From: JAFGOG01 sp034429215 | GTDB taxonomy: Bacteria; Chloroflexota; Anaerolineae; JAAYZQ01 | Reading direction: 5' to 3' | Assembly (NCBI GenBank): GCA_034429215.1 | Contig: DAOUGI010000126.1 | Coordinates: 62,001 to 126,000, forward strand | DNA: 64,000 nt | Shown: positions 45,753 through 53,996 of the stretch, in pieces | How the letters are laid out: each line of letters opens with the position of its first letter | Numbering within the stretch: the first letter of the stretch is position 1 | Translations under genes and position numbers: made by a program | The notes under the pieces: model-generated | What the model was told of the DNA's origin: nothing | Databases searched by the model: none | The model's input: the letters and a program-made list of their open reading frames with translations, nothing else

Positions 45753-46934
45753 CTAGTGTGGGTCCATTTCTACCAGGCCGTAGGGCAGGTCGTAGGTTGG
45801 CATCAGGGACAGGTAGGGATCGGGGTCGAAGGCCTCGGGACCCAGGACGCCGCTTGCCTGCCAGACGCCGCTGGCCAGGAGATCCATGGCTATCACCGGG
45901 CAGGCGCCGGTCTGGAAGGCGACGGCCTGGCAGCCGTACTTGGCCATGCTGAAAGCGTTGTCGGTGGACTGGTAGAGGTAGACCTGGCGGGGCCTGCCGT
46001 CTTGCCAACCGGTGACCCAGGCGCCGACGCAGGTCTTGCCGGTCATCCGGCCGCCGAGGCGGGCGGGGTCGGGCAGGCAGGCCACCACGACGTCGCGCGG
46101 CGCGACCCGGACCCCTTTGACATTGACCGGCTCGGCGCTGTCCATGCCCAGCAGCTTGATGACCTTGATGGCGTTCATGAACTGGGCATCGAGCCCATAT
46201 TTGAAGGTGACCCGCCGGCACTTGATCCAGCGGGGGATGAGCACGACCTCTTCGTGCTCGACACTGACACACTCGACCGGCCCGATGCCCTCGGGAAAGT
46301 TGAAAACCTCCGGATCGGAAAATGGCGGCGTGACGAGCCAGCCTTTGTCCCGCTCCCAGACGAGAGCGGGGTCGGTGCACTCTTCGATGGTGTCGATGAT
46401 GGAAAAGGTGGGGGCAAAGTCGTAACCGCTGATTTTCAGGGCGCCCACGTCGCGGATGGCTATCTCGTCGATCTCGTCGAACAGGTGCTTGGCGGCATAT
46501 TTGGCCAAGACGTCGGACGCGCCGGGATCCATGCCGATGCCCAGGATGGCCAGCAGCCCCTTTCGCTCCCAATCGCCGGCGCGGGCGAACTGGTAGGCGC
46601 CCATGTTGGAGCCGGTGTCTTCCATGGCCATGTCGAGGTAGGCGCAGCCGGCCTGGAAGGCGGCGTCGAAGATGAAGCGGTTGTAAAAGTTGGTGACGGC
46701 GTTCATGATGAGGTCGACGCCGTGCCGGCGGGCCAGGGCCACGATCTGGGCGGTGTCCCTGGCGTCGACCTGCTCGACCGGGAAGGTATCGGGCGACGCC
46801 AGCTTGTGGCGCACTTCACGGGCGCGCTCCAGGCTATAGTCGGCCAGGACCATCTTTTCGAGCCAGGGGCGGCCAGCGGCGACGGTAGCGATCGCCTCGC
46901 CTACAGCCCCCACACCGATGAGAAGTACTTTCAT
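45753..46934 (-). CDS. Saccharopine-dehydrogenase-like oxidoreductase
   Basis: 393 residues. Rossmann fold with MKVLLIGVGAVGEAIATVAA; then the saccharopine/carboxynorspermidine-synthase family pattern YLDMAMED and GIGMDPGASDVLAKYAAKHLF. Acts on an imine formed between an amino acid and a carbonyl compound, using NAD(P)H. Placed between MttB paralogues 2 and 3, so it may handle a demethylated amino acid (inference). ATG 46934 has AAGGAGG upstream. Confidence 0.88.
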   Translation of the reverse strand: MKVLLIGVGAVGEAIATVAAGRPWLEKMVLADYSLERAREVRHKLASPDTFPVEQVDARDTAQIVALARRHGVDLIMNAVTNFYNRFIFDAAFQAGCAYLDMAMEDTGSNMGAYQFARAGDWERKGLLAILGIGMDPGASDVLAKYAAKHLFDEIDEIAIRDVGALKISGYDFAPTFSIIDTIEECTDPALVWERDKGWLVTPPFSDPEVFNFPEGIGPVECVSVEHEEVVLIPRWIKCRRVTFKYGLDAQFMNAIKVIKLLGMDSAEPVNVKGVRVAPRDVVVACLPDPARLGGRMTGKTCVGAWVTGWQDGRPRQVYLYQSTDNAFSMAKYGCQAVAFQTGACPVIAMDLLASGVWQASGVLGPEAFDPDPYLSLMPTYDLPYGLVEMDPH

Positions 46935-46961
46935 GCTGCGCCTCCTTGAAAATGGGTAAAG

Positions 46962-46977
46962 AGATGCTTCGCTTCGC
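46962..46977. repeat. Short copy of the CTGAGCGAAGCGAAG-family repeat
   Basis: AGATGCTTCGCTTCGC, upstream of the saccharopine-dehydrogenase-like gene. The matching arm is degenerate (GTCAGCATGAC at about 46997). Confidence 0.6.
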
Positions 46978-47025
46978 AGCCGCGAGCGGCCCTGCATGTC
47001 AGCATGACGGTCCTGTCAGACGCTC

Positions 47026-48477
47026 CTAGATGTCTCGGTCGGCCGCGGCCAGGATGCGCGACAGCTCGGCCTGCTGCGCTCGCTCCAGCGGCCGGGGATG
47101 GTGGTTGTTCAGGATCCAGTCGACCTTGTCGCGGGCCACGTCGATCGGGTCGCGGAGCCCACCGGTCCCGTCGGGTTGGCCGGTGAGGCCGGAAAAGACC
47201 CGGCGGCGCATCTGGTCGCGGGTGTGGCGCTGGCGCATAAAGTGGCCGCGCGGCCCGACCGCCTTGATGACGTCGAGGGCCAGCGCTTCGCTGCTGGTGT
47301 CCAGCCCGGCCGCCTCGATGCGGACCCGGTGGTAGACGTCGCTGTCGAGCACGACCGCCTCGGGGTAGAGGAGGGTGCACGCCTCGAGCAGGCCCAGGCC
47401 GCTGCCGGTCTCGGCGCCGACCAGGGTGCACAGCAGCAGGGAAGAGGCCGCGTCGCCGGCCGACTGCCAGCCGGGCACCGGGGCGTCGGTGCCAAAGACG
47501 CCGGCCAGCGACGGCACGCCCCAGCCGTGGGCCAGCTCGACGCCCAGCGCATAGGGCAAGGTCCCCTCCCAGGCGGTGGCCAGGTAGCCGCCGCTGTGGG
47601 GGTGCATGATGCCGGGCATGAGCGAGTGGTAGACCGGCGCGCCGGGGGCGGCCATCTGGATGAGGGCCATGGCGGCCACGATCTCGGCGTCGCCGGCCAC
47701 GAGCGTGCCGGCCACCGTGGCCGGACCGGTCGAGCCGACGTTGGCCATGGACATGAAACCGACGGGCAGGCCGGCCTCGGCAAAGACGAGGGCCGATTCG
47801 ATCCCCTCTTTGTCCTGGCCGAGGGGGGCGATGCAGCAGACCAGCAGGGACAGGGGCGGGCGACGGCGCATGGCCGCATCGTCGCCGGCGACGACGCGGG
47901 CCATCTCGACGGCATAACGGGCGGCCCTTTCGCCCATGACCGTCTCGGACTGGACGTGCTTGACGGTGTTGTTGAAAGAGGCGTCCAGCTCGTGGAGCGG
48001 GGCGGTGGCCGGGAAGTCGGCGGCGCTGACGATGGGCCAGTAAAAGCCGATGGAGGACAGGTAGTCGGCCACGCGGGCCATGGCGGCCACGTCCTCCTTG
48101 GTCGAGCGGCGCCGGCGGCGGGTCTGAAAGTCGATCGTCTCTACGCCGCAGCCGTCGGTGGCGCAATAGAGGGCTTTGCCGTCCAGGACAAGGTCGTGGG
48201 CCGGCGAGCGGGCGCCCATGGTGTAAAAGCGGGGGGCGCGGGCCATGGCATCGAGCACGACGCCGGGCGGCAGGCGGACGATCTGCCGGTCGAAATCGAC
48301 CCGCGCGCCGTGCTCGGCATAGATGTGCAGGGCCCTGGCCGAGGGGCAGTGGATGCCGACCTGGTCCAGGACGTCCAGCACGGCCGAGCGGAGCCGGTGC
48401 AACTGCTCGTCGTCCAGGATGCGCAGGTGATAAGCCGGGGCGATCGGCTGGAGCGGCGGGGTGGCGGTGCAGCTCAT
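47026..48477 (-). CDS. MttB-superfamily methyltransferase (paralogue 3)
   Basis: 483 residues. LDVLDQVGIHCPSARAL, DGCGVETIDFQTRRRRRS, DYLSSIGFYWPIVSAADF, NNTVKHVQSETVMGE, AGLPVGFMSMANVGSTGPAT and VGPRGHFMRQRHTRDQMRRR are family features. Closest to paralogue 4 by eye, a likely tandem duplication. The ATG at 48477 overlaps the stop of paralogue 4 (ATGA), so they are translationally coupled. No in-frame TAG. Confidence 0.9.
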   Translation of the reverse strand: MSCTATPPLQPIAPAYHLRILDDEQLHRLRSAVLDVLDQVGIHCPSARALHIYAEHGARVDFDRQIVRLPPGVVLDAMARAPRFYTMGARSPAHDLVLDGKALYCATDGCGVETIDFQTRRRRRSTKEDVAAMARVADYLSSIGFYWPIVSAADFPATAPLHELDASFNNTVKHVQSETVMGERAARYAVEMARVVAGDDAAMRRRPPLSLLVCCIAPLGQDKEGIESALVFAEAGLPVGFMSMANVGSTGPATVAGTLVAGDAEIVAAMALIQMAAPGAPVYHSLMPGIMHPHSGGYLATAWEGTLPYALGVELAHGWGVPSLAGVFGTDAPVPGWQSAGDAASSLLLCTLVGAETGSGLGLLEACTLLYPEAVVLDSDVYHRVRIEAAGLDTSSEALALDVIKAVGPRGHFMRQRHTRDQMRRRVFSGLTGQPDGTGGLRDPIDVARDKVDWILNNHHPRPLERAQQAELSRILAAADRDI

Positions 48478-49928
48478 TCGCGCAGCTCCTGCTGGGCCGC
48501 GGCCAGGATGCGGGCCAATTCGGCCTGTTTGGCCCCTTCGAGCGGAGCCGGGTGGTGGTTGTCGAGGATCCAGCGGACCTGCTCGCGGGCCACCTGCTGC
48601 GGGTCGCGGTAGTGGCCGGTATCGTCCAGGTGGTGGGTGATGGCGCGGAGCATCGATTGGCGCATGTGCTTGATGGTGTGCTTTTCGAGCAGGAAATGCC
48701 CGCCGGGCTTGACGGAGGCGATGACGTCGAGGGCCAGGGTCTCGGGGCTGATCTCCACGGCCTGGAGGTAGTAGCGGGCGCGGTGGTAGAGGTCGCTGTC
48801 CATGACGAGCTGCTCGGGGTTGAGGAGGGTATAGGTGCGGGCCAGGCCCATGCCGGTGACGATCTCGGCGCCGGTGAGGCCGACCAGAAAGCTGTCGAGG
48901 GCCGTCTCGGCGGCCGACTGCCAGGTGCCGGCGGTGAGGGAATCGGTGCCGAAGCAGGCGCCCAACGACGGCATGCCCCAGTGGTGGGCCATTTCGACCA
49001 CGGCGTAGCGGCCACGGCTGTCGAGGGGGTAGCTGACATAGCCGCCGGTGCGCATGTCGGCCCAGGCGTGCATCAGGGAGTGGAAGACAGGCGCTCCGGG
49101 CGAGGCAAGCTGGATCAGGACCGCCGCGCTGACGATCTCGGCGTCGCCCACAGCCAGCGCGCCGGCCAGGGTGACGGGCGCGGTGGTGCCCATGGTGGGC
49201 ATGGCCAGAAAGCCGACCGGGATGCCGGCCTCGGCCATGACGAGGGTGCCCTCGATGCCGTGCTTGTCCTGGGACAGCGGGGCGATGGTGCACACCACCA
49301 GCGACAGGGGAGGACGGCGGCGAAGCTCCTCACGGCTGCCGGCGATCACCGTGCCCATCTCGACGGCGTAGCGGCATTCGGCCTCGCCCATGATCGTTTC
49401 GCTCTGGACGTGCTTGACGGTGTTGTTCCAGGAGGCATCCATCTCTTGCAGAGGAGCGGTCCGGCCATAATCCTGGGCGCTGACCATGGGCCAGTAAAAG
49501 GCGACGGAGGAGAGATAGTCGGACACGCGGGCCATCATGCCGACGTCGGCTTTGCACGACAGGCGGCGCTGACCGGTGTCGAGGTCGACGGTCTCGGTGC
49601 CGCAGCCATCGGTGGTGAAAAAGGTCGCGCCGTCCTCGAGGTGGAGGTCAAAGGCCGGGTCGCGGGCGCCCAGGTGGAAGTAGCGGGGCAGGGTGGACAA
49701 GGCCTTGAACACCAGGTCCCTGGGGATCTTGCAGACCTGGGTGGCGCGGTCTATGCGGGCGCCGTGATCGGCCAGGATGGTCAGCGCCCTGTCGGAGGGG
49801 AAGCGGACCCCCACCTCTTCCATGATGCGGAGGGTGGCTTCCTGGAGCCGATCCAACTGGTCATCGGTCAGGAAGCGCAGGGCATAGGATGAACGGATCG
49901 GTTCGATGGCAGGTGTGTTTTCGGGCAT
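48474..49928 (-). CDS. MttB-superfamily methyltransferase (paralogue 4)
   Basis: 484 residues. RIMEEVGVRFPSDRAL, DGCGTETVDLDTGQRRLS, DYLSSVAFYWPMVSAQDY, NNTVKHVQSETIMGE, LAMPTMGTTAPVTLAG and VKPGGHFLLEKHTIKHMRQS. Start ATG 49928 has AAAGGAG 5-9 nt upstream. First MttB gene after the peptide-type ABC permeases. No in-frame TAG. Confidence 0.9.
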   Translation of the reverse strand: MPENTPAIEPIRSSYALRFLTDDQLDRLQEATLRIMEEVGVRFPSDRALTILADHGARIDRATQVCKIPRDLVFKALSTLPRYFHLGARDPAFDLHLEDGATFFTTDGCGTETVDLDTGQRRLSCKADVGMMARVSDYLSSVAFYWPMVSAQDYGRTAPLQEMDASWNNTVKHVQSETIMGEAECRYAVEMGTVIAGSREELRRRPPLSLVVCTIAPLSQDKHGIEGTLVMAEAGIPVGFLAMPTMGTTAPVTLAGALAVGDAEIVSAAVLIQLASPGAPVFHSLMHAWADMRTGGYVSYPLDSRGRYAVVEMAHHWGMPSLGACFGTDSLTAGTWQSAAETALDSFLVGLTGAEIVTGMGLARTYTLLNPEQLVMDSDLYHRARYYLQAVEISPETLALDVIASVKPGGHFLLEKHTIKHMRQSMLRAITHHLDDTGHYRDPQQVAREQVRWILDNHHPAPLEGAKQAELARILAAAQQELRE

Positions 49929-49950
49929 TTGGCTTTCTCCTTTTGTTGGG

Positions 49951-50019
49951 GATTCCCCCCACCCCACCCTGTCCCCCTTCGGGTGGCACCGTACAGCGGT
50001 CTCCCCCCTGGGGAGAGGG
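49951..50019. repeat. Dispersed repeat with GTACAGCGGTCTCCCC core, copy 2
   Basis: Same order of blocks as copy 1 at 45681-45750: C-rich lead, GGTGGCACCGTACAGCGG, then TCTCCCCCCTGGGGAGAGGG. It runs straight into the TAG stop codon of dppC, mirroring copy 1 at the neighbouring gene's TAG. Confidence 0.78.
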
Positions 50020-50958
50020 CTAGACCTCTCCCACTTTTTTGAGCACTTTGTGCGGGTCAAAGGCGTCGCGCAGGCCGTCGCCGATATAGTTGGCCGAGAT
50101 GATGGTCAGAAAGATCATCAGGCCGGGAAAGATGGCCAGCCAAGGGTACTTGGTCAGGTACTCTTGGGCGTTGCTCAGCAGGTTGCCCCAGCTCGGCGTG
50201 GGGGGCTGGATGCCAAAGCCCAGGAAGCTCAGCCCTGACTCTTCGATGATGGCATAGCCCAGCCCCAAAGTGGCTTCGACGATGATGGGGCCGATGGCGT
50301 TGGGCAGGATGTGGGTGACGATGAGCCGGCGGTTCGAGGCCCCCACGCAGCGGGCGGCGGTGACGAAATCCATCTCGCGGATGGTGAGAAAGGCGGCGCG
50401 GACCAGCCGGGCGAAGGTCATCCACGACAGCGCGCCTATCACCAGGCCGATGGTGAGGACGTTGTTCCGCTCGAACAGCGGGGCGTCGACCTCGCGCAGG
50501 ATGGCGCTGAGCAGGATCAGGACAAGGAACGCCGGCAGGGAGAGAAAGATGTCGGTCAGGCGCATCAGGATGGTGTCCACCCGCCCACCGTAAAAGCCGG
50601 CCACCGCGCCTATGGGCACACCGATGGCCAGCGAGATGGCGACGACAAGAAGGCCGACCAGCAGGGAAATGCGCCCGCCATAGAGCACCCGGGTCAGCAG
50701 ATCGCGGCCGAGGGCATCGGCGCCCATGGGGTGCTGCCAGGAAGGCGGCTGGAAGCGGGCCGAGAGGTCGGAGATTTCCGGATCGTAGGGCGATAGGGAG
50801 GCCAGGAGAACGGCCAGGGTGAGCAGGCCCAGGACGATGGCTCCGACGATGGCCCCGGGGTGGCGGCGGAAGCGGCGCCAGACGCTCATGCTCCCGCTGC
50901 GGGCGCTAACCCGAGAGGTTTCCGAGGCGATGTTTGCCGGGGCGGTAGATTGAGACAT
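50020..50958 (-). CDS. dppC: Dipeptide/oligopeptide-type ABC transporter permease (DppC)
   Basis: 312 residues. Six membrane segments; DppC marks: PMGADALGRDLLTRVLYGGRISL, and the EAA loop AARCVGASNRRLIVTHILPNAIGPI. N-terminal tail is cytoplasmic. 10 bp after dppB. The substrate class of the family covers peptides, nickel and small quaternary compounds, so the gene name indicates family only. Confidence 0.9.
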   Translation of the reverse strand: MSQSTAPANIASETSRVSARSGSMSVWRRFRRHPGAIVGAIVLGLLTLAVLLASLSPYDPEISDLSARFQPPSWQHPMGADALGRDLLTRVLYGGRISLLVGLLVVAISLAIGVPIGAVAGFYGGRVDTILMRLTDIFLSLPAFLVLILLSAILREVDAPLFERNNVLTIGLVIGALSWMTFARLVRAAFLTIREMDFVTAARCVGASNRRLIVTHILPNAIGPIIVEATLGLGYAIIEESGLSFLGFGIQPPTPSWGNLLSNAQEYLTKYPWLAIFPGLMIFLTIISANYIGDGLRDAFDPHKVLKKVGEV

Positions 50959-50968
50959 GGTGAGAGCC

Positions 50969-52009
50969 CTAATCGTAGCGGATCCGGGGATCGACGACGG
51001 CGTAGAGGACGTCGGCCAGGAGGTTGGACAGGATGATGGCCGCGGCGCCGATGATCAGGACGGCCAGCAGGACGGGATAGTCGCGCTGGAGGGCCGACTG
51101 GTAGTAGAGGCGGCCCATGCCGGGCCAGGAGAAGATCATCTCGACAAAGACGGTGCCGCCGATGAGGTAGGGCAGGTCCAGGGCAAGGAGGGTCACCAGG
51201 GGGATGACCGCGTTGCGCAGGGCGTGGCGATAGACGACGGTGCGCTCGGACAGTCCTTTGGCCCGCGCCGTGCGCAAATAGTCCTGGTGGATCACGTCGA
51301 GCATGCTGGAGCGCAGGAAACGGGAGTACCAGGCGATCCAGCCCAACGCCCCGGTGGCCACCGGCAGGATGAGGTATTTGATCCGGTCTAACAATGAGAA
51401 ATCGGCGCCGAGGGTGTACATGCCTCCCGCCGGGAGGAGAGGCCCGCCGGTGAACGGGTTTCTGAGCCAGGCATAGAAGATCAGGATCAGGATCAGGCCG
51501 AGCCAGAACTCGGGGATGGCCTGGCCGGCGAAGGAAAAGGTGGTCACGGCGATGTCGTACAGGGAGTACTGGCGCAGGGCAGAGATGATGCCGATCGGGA
51601 CGGCGATGAGGATCGCCACGAGCATGGTGACGCCCATCAACAGGATGGTATTTGGCAGCCGGAGGCCGATCTCTTTCAACACGGGCTCGCGGGTGCGAAA
51701 GGAAAACCCAAAATCGCCGCGCAGGATGCCCTTGCGGGTACCGTAGCCGTCGGCAAGCCCATCGCCGTCGGCATCGACCTTCATCCAGTCGTTGCCGGCC
51801 AGCCAGATGACGTACTGGACGGGCAGGGGCTTGTCCAGGCCGAACTGGCGCTTGAGGACGGCGGCCCGCTCCGGCCGGACGTGCCTGGACTGGCCGTGCC
51901 CGGCCAAGGGACCGCCGGGCGCCAGGTTGACCAGGGCAAACAGCCCAATGCTCAGCAAAAAGAGCAACGCGACGGTTTGCAGCAGGCGCCTGGTCAGGAA
52001 GGCGGTCAC
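50969..52009 (-). CDS. dppB: Dipeptide/oligopeptide-type ABC transporter permease (DppB)
   Basis: 346 residues. MTAFLTRRLLQTVALLFLLSI start, EAA loop RTARAKGLSERTVVYRHALRNAVIPL, and PYLIGGTVFVEMIFSWPGMG. The first external loop holds a D-x-D-x-D-G calcium-type sequence (VDADGDGLADG, residues 78-88), an insertion not usual in DppB. Start is GTG overlapping the stop of the binding-protein gene (GTGA). Confidence 0.9.
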   Translation of the reverse strand: MTAFLTRRLLQTVALLFLLSIGLFALVNLAPGGPLAGHGQSRHVRPERAAVLKRQFGLDKPLPVQYVIWLAGNDWMKVDADGDGLADGYGTRKGILRGDFGFSFRTREPVLKEIGLRLPNTILLMGVTMLVAILIAVPIGIISALRQYSLYDIAVTTFSFAGQAIPEFWLGLILILIFYAWLRNPFTGGPLLPAGGMYTLGADFSLLDRIKYLILPVATGALGWIAWYSRFLRSSMLDVIHQDYLRTARAKGLSERTVVYRHALRNAVIPLVTLLALDLPYLIGGTVFVEMIFSWPGMGRLYYQSALQRDYPVLLAVLIIGAAAIILSNLLADVLYAVVDPRIRYD

Positions 52010-53778
52010 TTCACGATCCAGTCCTCCGCATTCCAGGTCACCATGTCAAAGGTCGTCGACTGGATGCCCGCCAGCCGGGTGGAGTGGGCTTCGGCGTTGA
52101 TCACCGAGAACATCAGGATGCTGGGCACCTGTTCGTCGAGGATGGCGGCCATCTGGCAAAAGAGGTCCTTGCGGACCGCTTCGTCGAGGGTGTAGGCCTC
52201 GTCCAGCAGGGCGTTGAAATCGTCGTCGATCCAGCGGCCGATGTTCCAGCCATAGTCGGGCTCGGCAGCGTCGTCAGAATAGAGCTCCCAGAGAAAGTCG
52301 GTGGGGTCGGTGCCGCTGTAGCCGTCATCCCACAGATCGACGTCGAAATTTCCCAACTGCTCGATGCCGCCTTCCTCGGCTGTGGCCCACAGGACGCTGC
52401 CTTCGACCACCGTCAACTGGAATTTCAGGCCGATCTTGCCCAGCATTTCGGCGATGAGCTGCTGCGACAGGGTCATCGGCTCGCCAAACTCGGAGTAGGT
52501 GATCAGCTCCATCTCCATCGGATCGCCTTCTGCGGCGTTCAGGCAGCCGTGGCACTCGCGGACGCCATCGCCGTCCCGATCGATCCAGCCCGCCGATTCC
52601 AACAGGGCGGCGGCAGCGTCCGGATCGTACTTGGGCCGGGGGATGTCACAGGCGTAGGGCGGGCGGAACAGCTCGGTCCATATCGGGGCGCCATAGCCGT
52701 AAAAGATCTCTTGGGAGATGGTGTCCACGTCGATGGCCATGCGGATCGCCCGGCGCACCCGCACGTCCGAAAGGATGGGATGGGGGCTGGCCACGGGGTC
52801 GACCGTCCCTTTGGCGGCCAGGTTGAAGAACAGGCGCAGCACCCAGCGAGGGTAGGGACTGATGCTGACCTCGACGTTTGGCGCGTCCTTCAGGTCGTTC
52901 ACTATCGGCTCGGTGGTCCATATGTCAAGGTCGGCATCGCCTTGAAGCAGCATCGTCTTGCGGACCGTGGCATCGGGCACGATGCGGACGATAACCTGAT
53001 CGACCACGGGCTTGTCTGCCTTGTAATAGTTGGGGTTGCGGACAAAGATCATGTGGTCGCCGACTATCCACTCTTGGAGGGTAAAGGGGCCGTCGCTCAA
53101 CGGCTCACGGGCGCAGTCCCAGGCGGTGAAGCCCTGCTCTGCGTCGCAGTAGTGGGCCGGCCAGACGACGAGCTGTTCGGCGCCAAGCTGGGTCAGGTAG
53201 CCGGGATAGACGCCGGTGTAGGAGATGACAAAGGTATAGTCGTCGACCTTGGCCACGCCGCCGATATAGTCGATGCCCTGCATCCAGGTGCCGGTCTCGG
53301 GATCGGCGATGGCGTTCCAGGTAAAGAGCACGTCGTCGGCGGTCACCGGTTTCCCGTCCTGCCATTGGACGTCCCGGCGCAGCTTCCAGGTGACTGCCAT
53401 GGTCCAGGCCTCTTCGTCGACGACCACTCCGCCGTTTTCGACGGTCGGCAGCTCGGCAGCCAGCTCGGGGAAGACGTTGCCCTCCGGGTCGATGTCGGTC
53501 AGGCCGAGCATGGTCAGCTCCATGACCATGGCGTCGTAACCGGTGTCGGCTACGATGGCGTTGAAGCTGGGTGGATCCTCGGGGATGACGATGACGACGC
53601 TTTTTGTGGCCGGTTCTTCAACGGTTGGAGCCGGCAGGGGCTGCGTGGCGGCGGGCGGGGCGGCTTGAGGCGAGGTGGGGGTGGGCTGCGGCTCCAGGGT
53701 CGCCTGCCCACAACCGGCCAGGAGCAGCGCAAAAAGGCATACGAGGCTCAACGTGGTAAGGGCTCTGCTGCGGATCAT
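52006..53778 (-). CDS. Family 5 extracellular solute-binding lipoprotein
   Basis: 590 residues. Lipobox LLLAGC (Cys23), Pro/Thr/Gln spacer, then a SBP_bac_5 (DppA/OppA-like) domain: PEDPPSFNAIVAD, VTWKLRRDVQWQDGKPVTADDVLFT, and DVRVRRAIRMAIDVDTI. A D-x-D-x-D-G loop occurs in WIDRDGDGVRE. Ribosome site AAGGAGG. First gene of the transporter operon; the partner ATPases are absent from the window. Confidence 0.92.
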   Translation of the reverse strand: MIRSRALTTLSLVCLFALLLAGCGQATLEPQPTPTSPQAAPPAATQPLPAPTVEEPATKSVVIVIPEDPPSFNAIVADTGYDAMVMELTMLGLTDIDPEGNVFPELAAELPTVENGGVVVDEEAWTMAVTWKLRRDVQWQDGKPVTADDVLFTWNAIADPETGTWMQGIDYIGGVAKVDDYTFVISYTGVYPGYLTQLGAEQLVVWPAHYCDAEQGFTAWDCAREPLSDGPFTLQEWIVGDHMIFVRNPNYYKADKPVVDQVIVRIVPDATVRKTMLLQGDADLDIWTTEPIVNDLKDAPNVEVSISPYPRWVLRLFFNLAAKGTVDPVASPHPILSDVRVRRAIRMAIDVDTISQEIFYGYGAPIWTELFRPPYACDIPRPKYDPDAAAALLESAGWIDRDGDGVRECHGCLNAAEGDPMEMELITYSEFGEPMTLSQQLIAEMLGKIGLKFQLTVVEGSVLWATAEEGGIEQLGNFDVDLWDDGYSGTDPTDFLWELYSDDAAEPDYGWNIGRWIDDDFNALLDEAYTLDEAVRKDLFCQMAAILDEQVPSILMFSVINAEAHSTRLAGIQSTTFDMVTWNAEDWIVK

Positions 53779-53996
53779 GGTCTCCTCCTTGGAAATCTGC
53801 AATATGCAAATATGTCAAGTTGCTATAGAACAGCCCAGCAGCGAAGCTATGATAACAGAAGTTGGGGAAAAAGGCAAGCTGGTGAAACAGACTCTGCCCT
53901 CGGGTCGCCATCCGGGACACGCAAAGCGAGCCCCGATCCGTGTTGTGGGTCGAGACTCGCCTTGGCGCCCGATGTGCCCCTGTCAGGCAGGGGGAG

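Noticed and set aside
42726..49928. Pyrrolysine (amber) read-through in the MttB genes
   Set aside because: All four frames run uninterrupted through the region where true MttB has its TAG codon; no pyl genes seen.
53779..53996. Cobalamin riboswitch or other riboswitch upstream of the transporter/MttB cluster
   Set aside because: No B12-box-like or structured leader was recognised; only weak inverted repeats (TGCAATATGCA) around 53803.
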